Assembly: GCA_033721415.1 (NCBI GenBank)
Contig: JAWWAH010000013.1
Coordinates: 1 to 24,358, forward strand
Source of the DNA: JAWWAH01 sp033721415
GTDB taxonomy: Bacteria; Patescibacteriota; Minisyncoccia; Spechtbacterales; 2-12-FULL-38-22
Direction: 5' to 3'
Length of the DNA stretch: 24,358 nt
Shown here: positions 12,948 to 20,271 of the stretch, piece by piece
Numbering within the stretch: position 1 is the first letter of the stretch
Layout: the number at the start of each line of letters is the position of its first letter
Made by a program: the position numbers and the translations under genes
The notes under the pieces: model-generated
What the model was told of the DNA's origin: nothing
Database searches by the model: none
What the model saw: only the letters and a program-made list of their open reading frames with translations

Positions 12948-14321
12948 TTGGATTACGAATTAATTTCCTTTGACGACCCTAGTAGTTTCACTATAACTTT
13001 AGAAGATGAGCTTAGCGGTGGATGGAAGGACTTCGAAGCTGGTATAAGAAAAGAAGTTTTCGGACAAGAAAGAGCAATACAGAAAGTAATTCGCTCTATT
13101 ATGTATATAGATTCAGGATTGCACAACATTGATAATGGTCCGCCCCCACCCTTATTTTTTGCTGGTCCTTCTGGTGTAGGCAAGACACTTCTTGCCAAAG
13201 TTGTTGCAAGAATGTGGTTGGGGATTCCTAGCACTGGAGAGAATGAACCATTAATTCACATAGCTGGAGAAAACTATAACAAGTCTCACTCTGGAGCATC
13301 GTTGATAGGAGCTCCACCTGGATACGTTGGGCATGGAGCGACAGAATCCCCACTTAAAGACATAGGAAAATTTGATGAGCGTGCAACACGCAAAAATATT
13401 TGGTATATAGCTAAAAGGTGGATGCGAGAAAAAATTTCAGCAAAAGATCAAAAAAGTGTTATAGGGAAAGTTTTAAAAGATAGAATAAAGATTATTGCAG
13501 AGAAAAAGCTTGAAGACATGAGGCCCTTTAGATCAGCATTATTGATAGATGAAATGGAAAAGATGCACCCCGAGGTACAAAGACAGCTATTAGGCATATT
13601 AAACGATGGCTTTCTGCGCTTAAATACAGGCGAAGAGATAGATTTTAGGCGTACTCTTATCATGTTTACTTCCAATATAGGCACCGATAAGGTTGCTAGA
13701 ATACTCGACGGTAATCAAGTAGGATTTCAACCTGTAAGAATTGAAAAACATTCTGATACAGATCAAGAAATATACGAAATTATTAGAGACGAGGTTAAGA
13801 ATTATCTTGATCCAGCACTATATAGTAGAATTGGGCACGAAGGTGTAGTGGTGTTTCATGCGCTTTCATCTGAAAACTATCATAATATTATAGACAAGGA
13901 ATTGCTTGATTTACATAACACAATTATTGGTAACAGTTCTATTGGTGGAGTCTTTCAACTAACAACAACTCCAGAATTTTATGACTTCATATTAGGTAAG
14001 GCAGATGCTGCTAGCGAGGGTGCTCGACAGATAACGCGTTTGATTGATAAATATGTGCGTCAATCACTTGCTAAATATATAGCAAGTGGAGAGGTCTATA
14101 ATGGAGACATCATAAAGCTAATAGTTGAAGAAAATCCAACTGGAAAATCGAGTATTGTGTTTAAGAGGGCATCGCGTCCTAGCGATTTGGATTCTTACCC
14201 TCTGGGTGGGTCTAGTAAAGATATTCTGGAAGAAGATATTGTTAGTCAGCTTGATCGTATTTTGCCAAACATAGATAGATATGTAGAGGAAGAAATCATT
14301 AAGTCCGAAGAAGAGGAGTAA
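12948..14321 (+). CDS. Stand-alone ClpB/ClpA D2-type AAA+ unfoldase
   Basis: 457 residues from a TTG start; AGGAGG at 12934-12939 lies 8 nt upstream, while the in-frame GTG at 12939 overlaps that SD and is unlikely. It is a single AAA+ module of the Hsp100 D2 class: FGQERAI, Walker A GPSGVGKT (73-80), LIGAPPGYVG with pore loop GYVG (125-128), Walker B LLIDE (198-202), sensor-1 TSNIG, a likely Arg finger in LYSRIG, and sensor-2 EGAR in a ClpB-type small domain. The N-domain, D1 ring and ClpB middle domain are missing, and an extra helical insertion follows the pore loop (about 145-185). The acidic C-terminus ends EEEE. It is followed by its own terminator, then by prkA. Inferred role: remodelling factor working with the PrkA/SpoVR proteins. 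Confidence 0.88.
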   Translation: MDYELISFDDPSSFTITLEDELSGGWKDFEAGIRKEVFGQERAIQKVIRSIMYIDSGLHNIDNGPPPPLFFAGPSGVGKTLLAKVVARMWLGIPSTGENEPLIHIAGENYNKSHSGASLIGAPPGYVGHGATESPLKDIGKFDERATRKNIWYIAKRWMREKISAKDQKSVIGKVLKDRIKIIAEKKLEDMRPFRSALLIDEMEKMHPEVQRQLLGILNDGFLRLNTGEEIDFRRTLIMFTSNIGTDKVARILDGNQVGFQPVRIEKHSDTDQEIYEIIRDEVKNYLDPALYSRIGHEGVVVFHALSSENYHNIIDKELLDLHNTIIGNSSIGGVFQLTTTPEFYDFILGKADAASEGARQITRLIDKYVRQSLAKYIASGEVYNGDIIKLIVEENPTGKSSIVFKRASRPSDLDSYPLGGSSKDILEEDIVSQLDRILPNIDRYVEEEIIKSEEEE

Positions 14322-14363
14322 TATTTACAAGTAGATTCTTTACAATAAATAAACAGTACCTTA

Positions 14364-14390
14364 AACCCCGTGTTATGCGGGGTTTTTTAT
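14364..14390 (+). terminator. Terminator between the AAA+ gene and prkA
   Basis: Stem AACCCCG (14364-14370) / CGGGGTT (14378-14384) with a 7-nt loop and a T-run (14383-14388). Confidence 0.85.
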
Positions 14391-14448
14391 TGTAAGCATT
14401 GAGGACTCAAATTATTTATTAGACAATAAATCTAGTATTAGGTACAGA

Positions 14449-14477
14449 TTGACTGCAGGTATAGGCTTCTTTATTAT
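14449..14477 (+). promoter_or_regulatory. Promoter of prkA
   Basis: -35 TTGACT (14449-14454), 17-bp spacer, -10 TATTAT (14472-14477). The start is about 35 nt before the ATG and includes the AAAGGAGG SD at 14505-14512. Confidence 0.7.
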
Positions 14478-14518
14478 ATACTTACAGTTCTTTACCATAC
14501 CACCAAAGGAGGTCGGTG

Positions 14519-16591
14519 ATGAGTGAGAGTATTTTAGTAAGAGAAGATCAGGAGCTTAGCTTTCATCTAAGACAAGTTTTAAGCGGAACAAGAAACTTTG
14601 AAACTGCTGCCCAGGGCATTTCGAGAATGATTCTCGAAGATGGTGTAGAGACAGTTGTGCGCGGTGGTCGTAGAGTTTATGATTATCCTTTTTTCCGTAA
14701 AGGCAAAAAGCACATTGTTGGCTGGTACGACGAAATCAGCACAGTTGTTAACTTCATACAAGAAGCTGCCAGAGGCGCTTCTTCTGCTGAACAGGCACTT
14801 GTGCTTGTTGGTGAACCAGGTAATGGTAAAACATTCTTTGTTGAGTACTTATGTACGAAATATCGTGAATTTTTAGCTAGACCCGATAACCATCGATACA
14901 CAATTGAGTTCGTTAATCTTAGTGAACTCGGCAAATATGGGAAAATTAATGTAATACAGTCCCAAACATTTGAAGACCCGATGATTTTCGCAATGAATAT
15001 TCTTGGAACAGGTGAGAAGAGTAAAGAATTCTTGCTTGAAAATGGGTTTGACGAAGAGCAGCTGGAAGAAATGTATCGCAACTATCGTCCGTTGGGCGCT
15101 TGTACAGAATACATTTGGCAAGACATCCGTGCTCACTGTGATGGTGATCTGGACAAAATGCTATCTTTCGTTAGAGTTGTTCCTGTTCCTTCAGGAGAAA
15201 GCCTCGGTATTATTACCGGTAAGTATTCAGCAGGGGACAAGATTACATCTTCCGCTGCAGACCTTTTGGGCGAGGAAGACATCACACGCCTGTTGAACCT
15301 TCAAGATGCGGCAGATCATCCGTATAAGTACAATGTGCGCAGGGGTGCGCTTGCCAGGGTAGCCGGTGGGGGTATTCACTTCTCTGATGAGCTTTTTAAG
15401 AATAAGATTGACTTGGTTCAGATTTACCTGGGTGTTATCCAGGATAGAACCATTGAGCTTGACGGCTATAAGTGGCCAATTGATGCTCTCATTATTGCTA
15501 CAAGCAATAATGCCGAATACAATAGATTCATTGAAGAAAAAGAGCAGTCTCCCGTTAAGGACCGTTGTACTACGTGCTATGTTTCACACAACACGGACTA
15601 CATACTTCAGCAGAAGCTGACAGAGTATGCATTTGGCTCAAGAGCCAAAAAAACCATTAAGGGTGACGATCTTCACGAGGATCCGAATCTGGTTTATGCA
15701 ATATCTGTGGCCTTGGCTCTAACTAGACTCCCACACAGTAAGAAACTCTCTCCTATAGAGACAATGAAGCTTGAAGCCGGAGAAACAGCCGGTGAGAAGA
15801 GTGTTAAAACATTGGCTGAAGTCAGAGAAGGATTTGATGCTAGCCAAGATGTTACTAAGCGCTGGGGCCAGAAGGGTCTTAGTCACAGATCACTCGGAAG
15901 AATCATTCAGAGAATGCTTGCTGCAACCGAAACACATGAGGGTAGCTGTCTTTTTGCTAGGGACGCGTTTAAGGCAATTGAGCGCGAGATTATCGATTAT
16001 GTCGCCGAAGCAGTGGACAGAGATAAATACATGCAGGATATTGAGGAAGCCGAACAGCTTTACAGAGAGCGAATTAAGACCTCTATCTACAACGCCTTTA
16101 GAGACGATCCTGATGCCGTTAAGACAGACGTAATGGCATATGTAAACATGATTATCGGTGTTGACTCTGACCAGCTTGGTCCGGATAACCTCTGGCACTA
16201 CAGAGATCCGCAGACTGGGAAGATGAAGTCTATTAAAATTGATACACGTTTCTTAGAAAGTGTTGAAAATCGTATTGGTCTTGATACCAAGGAACGGAGA
16301 AGTACTTTCCGTACCAATATTAGAAAGATTTATGGTCAGAAGGTATCTACCGATCCGTCTTATGACTTTATGGACAATGATGATCTGGTTAAGGCCGTGA
16401 CCGAGGTCAGGCTGGAGTCGGATGTTGCAGGCGCAGGTTCTTTGGTGGGGGCTCTTGTGAATCGCACCAATGAGGAGAATGAAGAGATCCACAACAGAAT
16501 GATCGAAACAATGTTTAACGACCTTGGATACTGCAAGACTTGTGCAGAAAAAACTATCGAATACTTCTGCGAAAAAGAAGACGAGAGTTAA
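14519..16591 (+). CDS. prkA: PrkA-family serine protein kinase/AAA+ protein
   Basis: 690 residues, close to the usual ~640. It starts at ATG 14519, 6 nt after AAAGGAGG; a GTG immediately upstream is too close to the SD. An AAA+ N-terminal part has Walker A GEPGNGKT (98-105), then the PrkA landmarks: KFRVV-like MLSFVRVVPVPSGE, a paired GKYSAGDKI/DLLGEEDI region, ARVAGGGIHFSDELFKNKIDL (about 280-300), DALIIATSNNAEYN (sensor-1) and KDRCTTCYV. The C-terminal PrkA domain shows YRDPQTGKM and a final GYCKTCAEKTIEYF resembling the family's last helix. PrkA proteins act with YeaH/YhbH and SpoVR in stress and sporulation; kinase versus AAA+ protease-like activity is debated in the family. The gene is followed by a terminator and a palindromic element. 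Confidence 0.93.
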   Translation: MSESILVREDQELSFHLRQVLSGTRNFETAAQGISRMILEDGVETVVRGGRRVYDYPFFRKGKKHIVGWYDEISTVVNFIQEAARGASSAEQALVLVGEPGNGKTFFVEYLCTKYREFLARPDNHRYTIEFVNLSELGKYGKINVIQSQTFEDPMIFAMNILGTGEKSKEFLLENGFDEEQLEEMYRNYRPLGACTEYIWQDIRAHCDGDLDKMLSFVRVVPVPSGESLGIITGKYSAGDKITSSAADLLGEEDITRLLNLQDAADHPYKYNVRRGALARVAGGGIHFSDELFKNKIDLVQIYLGVIQDRTIELDGYKWPIDALIIATSNNAEYNRFIEEKEQSPVKDRCTTCYVSHNTDYILQQKLTEYAFGSRAKKTIKGDDLHEDPNLVYAISVALALTRLPHSKKLSPIETMKLEAGETAGEKSVKTLAEVREGFDASQDVTKRWGQKGLSHRSLGRIIQRMLAATETHEGSCLFARDAFKAIEREIIDYVAEAVDRDKYMQDIEEAEQLYRERIKTSIYNAFRDDPDAVKTDVMAYVNMIIGVDSDQLGPDNLWHYRDPQTGKMKSIKIDTRFLESVENRIGLDTKERRSTFRTNIRKIYGQKVSTDPSYDFMDNDDLVKAVTEVRLESDVAGAGSLVGALVNRTNEENEEIHNRMIETMFNDLGYCKTCAEKTIEYFCEKEDES

Positions 16592-16605
16592 AAGATTTTT
16601 TATAA

Positions 16606-16632
16606 AAGTCCCTCCATGTGGAGGGACTTATT
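16606..16632 (+). terminator. Terminator after prkA
   Basis: 10-bp perfect stem (16606-16615 with 16620-16629) around an ATGT loop, ending in TTATTT. Confidence 0.7.
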
Positions 16633-16668
16633 TCCAAAGAAATATTAATAACGTAATGTTTCTTTGGA
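16633..16668. repeat. AT-rich 15-bp inverted repeat
   Basis: TCCAAAGAAATATTA (16633-16647) and TAATGTTTCTTTGGA (16654-16668) are complementary at 14 of 15 positions, spaced by 6 bp. It lacks a terminator T-run; an operator-like palindrome or decayed insertion end are possibilities. Confidence 0.75.
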
Positions 16669-16677
16669 GATGAGTTC

Positions 16678-16950
16678 AGGGGTCTCGAATACGATTCAAG
16701 TCAATTTAGCGGAGTATATTTTTGAGATAAATTTTCGGCGCGCGAGGCGTGACACGATGCCAAAGCATCGTTAGCGTCCGAGCAAACCGAAAGAAGCTCA
16801 AAATATGCCCGCCCTAAGGGAAGAAAAAATAAGCTGTCTGCCGTGTTACATCTGCCTAGAAGTAAGCTACGGCTACTCCTTCGTTGATGCGCCCCGGCAT
16901 CCGACCCATTTTTAACTTCTAAATTGACCTGACTTGTGTTCGAGACCCCT
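16678..16950. mobile_element. 273-bp palindromic non-coding element with 32-bp inverted ends (MITE-like)
   Basis: Ends 16678-16709 and 16919-16950 are inverted repeats matching at 28 of 32 positions. The outermost bases, read inward from the right, contain TTCGAGACCCCT, the look of a tRNA T-loop and T-stem. Internally, 16709-16738 can pair with 16787-16812, capped by a 7-bp hairpin ACGATGC/GCATCGT (16754-16771). No ORF of note lies inside and no obvious target-site duplication is seen. It occupies most of the unusually long gap between prkA and the DUF444 gene. Confidence 0.65.
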
Positions 16951-17061
16951 AATAGAAAGTAGCTTAAAAATTAAATAAAGGCTATGCATAAAGCCTTCTT
17001 TCGTCGACCACAGAATCCTTATACTTATATGGGTTTTGCGGTGGGCGAAAGGAGGCCTGCT

Positions 17062-18435
17062 ATGAGTCATAACAAGGAAGATACCTATTTTACTGAGGCC
17101 GATAGAATTGGCACAAGAAAATCTTTTGAAGAACAGCTTAAGGCTCGTTTTGATTCGCAAAACTCTCAACCAAAACCAAAAGCATTTGCGGCTTTAGAAT
17201 CTTTACAGGATATTGCCGATAGAGAAGAGCAGCGAGAGGAAGACGGTTTTCCTCGTCGTGTGAAGTTTAAGAGAAAGCTAGTTGGTCCAGGCCAAGTTGT
17301 TGTTATTCCGGTAGTAAATGAAGATCAACTTACTCATGGAAATCATGAGCCCAAGTATATTGTTGAAATGGCAAAGAAAATAAGGGTATCTGCTTTTGAT
17401 GGTGCCGATGATGATGACGATATCACAGTTATCCCCGGTAGCGGAGATGGCGATGTCGGTGACGTTGTAGGTGAAACCCCACTTCCTCTTGGCGGTATAG
17501 GTAGCGGTGAAGGTGAAGACGGTGAACCTGGTGATCCTAGTGAACCCGGTGACCCTGGTGAAGATCCAGCCGACCACCAACTAGAAGAAGAAGCTTACGA
17601 ATTGGGCAAGAAACTTGCAGAAGAATTTGAACTCCCCAACCTAACTGATAAACGAAAAAGATTTCCAACAGATGAGTTTACTTATGATTTGACCGATATA
17701 AATCGTGGTAGCGGGCAATTCTTGGATACAAAAAGAACACTCAGAGAAATTGTAGAAACAAATCTTGTACTAGGTACAGTTACTGAAGATGATCTCGATC
17801 CTTCAAAGATGATTGTTGATCCAAAAGATAAAATGTTTAGAGTTTTGTCCAGAGAAAGAATCTGGAAATCTCAAGCCGTTGTATGTTTCTTAAGAGACTA
17901 TTCAGGATCTATGTGGGGCGACCCAACAGAAGCTCTTGTTGCTCAGCATCTTATGATTTATTCATGGCTCCTTGTGGAGTATGATAAAAGGGTTATTCCA
18001 AGATTTTTTGTTCACGATACTCATTGCCAAGAAGTTACCGCTAGGGAATACTTTGGCTTAAACGCTGGAGGCGGGACTCTTATTCTTTCAGGATATCAAA
18101 AGATTAACAGAGTAGTGGAAGAAGAAAGCCTTGAGAGTGAATATGACATATTTGTATTTCAGGGTTCAGACGGAGATGACTGGGCTTCTAGAAGTCGTGA
18201 AACTCTTGCAGAGCTTGAAAACATTTTAGGGTATGTAAGCCGTATGGGCGTCACTCTTTTTAAGCGTCGCTTTTTTCGTGAACAGGAGATGGATACCACA
18301 TTTGAGCAGTACATACATGAATCCGGGTTCCTTGAAAGTAGAAGAGATGCATTCAGAATGCATGTAATGGGTAGTTCTGATATTACAGAGGAAGACAACA
18401 TTGAGGCGATTAAAGCCTTGATTGCCACAGATTAA
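17062..18435 (+). CDS. yeaH: DUF444 (YeaH/YhbH) von Willebrand-type protein
   Basis: 457 residues. The ATG at 17062 was chosen because AAAGGAGG ends 6 nt before it; an upstream in-frame ATG at 16984 has no SD. The N-terminal third is charged with a KFKRKL-type segment. Residues about 140-172 form a Gly/Asp/Glu/Pro-rich low-complexity linker (GEPGDPSEPGDPGEDP), then an acidic helix. The C-terminal half is the VWA-like domain: FRVLSRERIWKSQAVVCFLRDYSGSM with MIDAS DYSGSM (279-284), FFVHDT, GGGTLILSGY and FQGSDGDDW. YeaH/YhbH proteins are encoded beside PrkA and SpoVR in many bacteria. A terminator-like hairpin and the palindromic element lie upstream; the spoVR-like gene follows after 27 nt. 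Confidence 0.9.
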   Translation: MSHNKEDTYFTEADRIGTRKSFEEQLKARFDSQNSQPKPKAFAALESLQDIADREEQREEDGFPRRVKFKRKLVGPGQVVVIPVVNEDQLTHGNHEPKYIVEMAKKIRVSAFDGADDDDDITVIPGSGDGDVGDVVGETPLPLGGIGSGEGEDGEPGDPSEPGDPGEDPADHQLEEEAYELGKKLAEEFELPNLTDKRKRFPTDEFTYDLTDINRGSGQFLDTKRTLREIVETNLVLGTVTEDDLDPSKMIVDPKDKMFRVLSRERIWKSQAVVCFLRDYSGSMWGDPTEALVAQHLMIYSWLLVEYDKRVIPRFFVHDTHCQEVTAREYFGLNAGGGTLILSGYQKINRVVEEESLESEYDIFVFQGSDGDDWASRSRETLAELENILGYVSRMGVTLFKRRFFREQEMDTTFEQYIHESGFLESRRDAFRMHVMGSSDITEEDNIEAIKALIATD

Positions 18436-18462
18436 TCTCGAGCCAAATGAAAGGAGAGCTAA

Positions 18463-20160
18463 TTGAAGCTATTTGACCAAGATGCTAAAGCCGAAATGGA
18501 GCGATGTAAAAAAATAGCAAGAAGCGTGGGATTAAAGTTTGATGAAGACACTATCGAGTATGTTGTTAGTAATAAAGATATGATTTGGTTGTCACCTAAG
18601 ATTATGATTCCGACTCTGTTTGATTACTGGGTACACGATATTGGTGTAATACAAGGGGAAGAGCAGTACAAGATGCTTCCTCACAACCCATATGAGACTG
18701 CTATTAACACAAGGCCGCCCATATCTTTTTACAATCAAGATAATGCTGACTGGCTTAACGTTATGATTTTTTATCATGTGCTTGGGCACTTCGATTATTT
18801 CCAGAATAACGTATTCTTTAGAAATACATGGGATGATGATTTTGCAGGTCAGGCACTTGCAGATAAAAGATTAATAAATCGTATTCGTAGTGAGCTTGGT
18901 TCTGAAAAAAGATGGGTAGATTATGTTATTGAATTTGCTAAAGGAATTGATAATCTTGTTGGATTCTTTGAGGAGCTTCAAGTTGCCGATAGGCGAGACA
19001 ATCCACAGCTGTTTGGTGCTGATTCTAACAAAGCAGACTTTTATTTTGGAAAATTTTTGCGGGATTTGCATGATAAAGGCAAACTTAAGCTTAAGGTTTA
19101 TCATGAAGAGTTGGCTAGATACAATAGATGTATTGATGAATTTGGCATAGAAGAGGGCGAGCGTGCATTTTTTGCTGATCCCGAGATGATAAGCAGGTTC
19201 CCCGAGTTTAGAGCTAAATTTAGAAAATGGGAAGAAGAAGAGGGTGATAACCCTGCCTTCATGGATATATTTGAGTATCTTTGGGAGAATTCAGCTTTTC
19301 TTAATGAAAAAGAAAATGCTTGGATGAAGGATGTAATGCAGGTTATACGTAGAACATCACTTTATTTTCAGCCTCAAATACGCACAAAGATATCTAACGA
19401 GGGGTGGGCCAGCTTATGGCACCAAAGGCTATTTGTCCAGGATGACAGAATCTCAACCCATGAAGCTGCCTATGCAAGAGTGGATTCAGGAGTTACTACT
19501 TCTCCTGGGGTTGGTGTAAACCCTTATGCTACAGGTAAATTACTTTTTGAATTTATAGAACATTTGGCAAGCAAGGGTAGATTAAGCAGAGAATACCAAA
19601 TGCTGGAAGATATAGAAAAAAGAAGAGGATATGATAGAGGAGACGGCTTAATAACAGGCAAAGAAGCCTTGTTTTGGGCAAGAAAATATCTTAATGATGA
19701 GCTTCTTATTAACTTCTTAAGCGAAAAGGATTTTCAGGATTTTGTTGATCAAAACAGACTCTATGTGTTGGGAGTTAGACCACACAGAGAAGAGTTTGGA
19801 AAAGCAGAGATTTACATTAAGAGCAAGAACGGAGAATATTACCGTGAGCAGTTGCGGAAACAGCTGTACCATCCTCCAAACATTGTTATTAATGAGGACA
19901 AAGCAGAAGAAGACCAGCTTTACTTAGATCACGTATACGAAGGAAGAGAACTAAATCGCAAAGGTATCGAAAACGTATTGATTGGTCTACAGTTTCTGTG
20001 GGATGGCCCTGTGGCATTGGAGACAACCGTGTACGAAGAGGTCCAACCTAAAGACTTGTGGGCAATGCATCAACCGGGATATCAGCCGGAGCACATTATG
20101 TATAGAGTTATCTATACCTGCGATAGCAGTAGGCGCGTAGAAATGGATATTCTAGAATGA
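18463..20160 (+). CDS. spoVR: SpoVR-family protein
   Basis: 565 residues from a TTG start with AAAGGAGAG 5-8 nt upstream. Seen: an N-terminal helical half with YVVSNKDMIWLSPKIMIPT and NVMIFYHVLGHFDYFQNN (the SpoVR H..GH.d..kNN signature), FFEELQVADRR, then the highly conserved PQIRTKISNEGWASLWH, THEAAYARVDSG and NPYATGKLLFEFIE. The stop is TGA. SpoVR is needed for spore cortex formation in Bacillus, and YcgB is its E. coli homologue; the biochemical activity is unknown. The length is slightly above the usual ~470-510. It lies between the DUF444 gene (27-nt gap) and the second PrkA-like gene (111-nt gap with a hairpin). Confidence 0.95.
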   Translation: MKLFDQDAKAEMERCKKIARSVGLKFDEDTIEYVVSNKDMIWLSPKIMIPTLFDYWVHDIGVIQGEEQYKMLPHNPYETAINTRPPISFYNQDNADWLNVMIFYHVLGHFDYFQNNVFFRNTWDDDFAGQALADKRLINRIRSELGSEKRWVDYVIEFAKGIDNLVGFFEELQVADRRDNPQLFGADSNKADFYFGKFLRDLHDKGKLKLKVYHEELARYNRCIDEFGIEEGERAFFADPEMISRFPEFRAKFRKWEEEEGDNPAFMDIFEYLWENSAFLNEKENAWMKDVMQVIRRTSLYFQPQIRTKISNEGWASLWHQRLFVQDDRISTHEAAYARVDSGVTTSPGVGVNPYATGKLLFEFIEHLASKGRLSREYQMLEDIEKRRGYDRGDGLITGKEALFWARKYLNDELLINFLSEKDFQDFVDQNRLYVLGVRPHREEFGKAEIYIKSKNGEYYREQLRKQLYHPPNIVINEDKAEEDQLYLDHVYEGRELNRKGIENVLIGLQFLWDGPVALETTVYEEVQPKDLWAMHQPGYQPEHIMYRVIYTCDSSRRVEMDILE

Positions 20161-20183
20161 TAAAAATGACGAACATAAAACCA

Positions 20184-20220
20184 GCCCGGCATTACTACCA
20201 ACCATGGAGTGCTGCCGGGC
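20184..20220 (+). promoter_or_regulatory. Hairpin between spoVR and the second prkA-like gene
   Basis: 8-bp GC-rich stem GCCCGGCA (20184-20191) / TGCCGGGC (20213-20220) with a 21-nt loop, followed by ATTTCACTTT. It could be a partial terminator or an mRNA-processing/stability element setting the level of the downstream gene. Confidence 0.55.
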
Positions 20221-20271
20221 ATTTCACTTTACAGCCCAAAACAAATTCAAGAAAAGAAAGGAGGGATTTGT

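Noticed and set aside
14683..15136. Minus-strand and alternative-frame reading frames inside prkA
   Set aside because: They overlap a clear PrkA coding frame and have no ribosome-binding sites or recognisable domains.
16984..17061. Upstream ATG adding 26 residues to the DUF444 protein
   Set aside because: It has no SD, whereas AAAGGAGG is correctly placed for the ATG at 17062.
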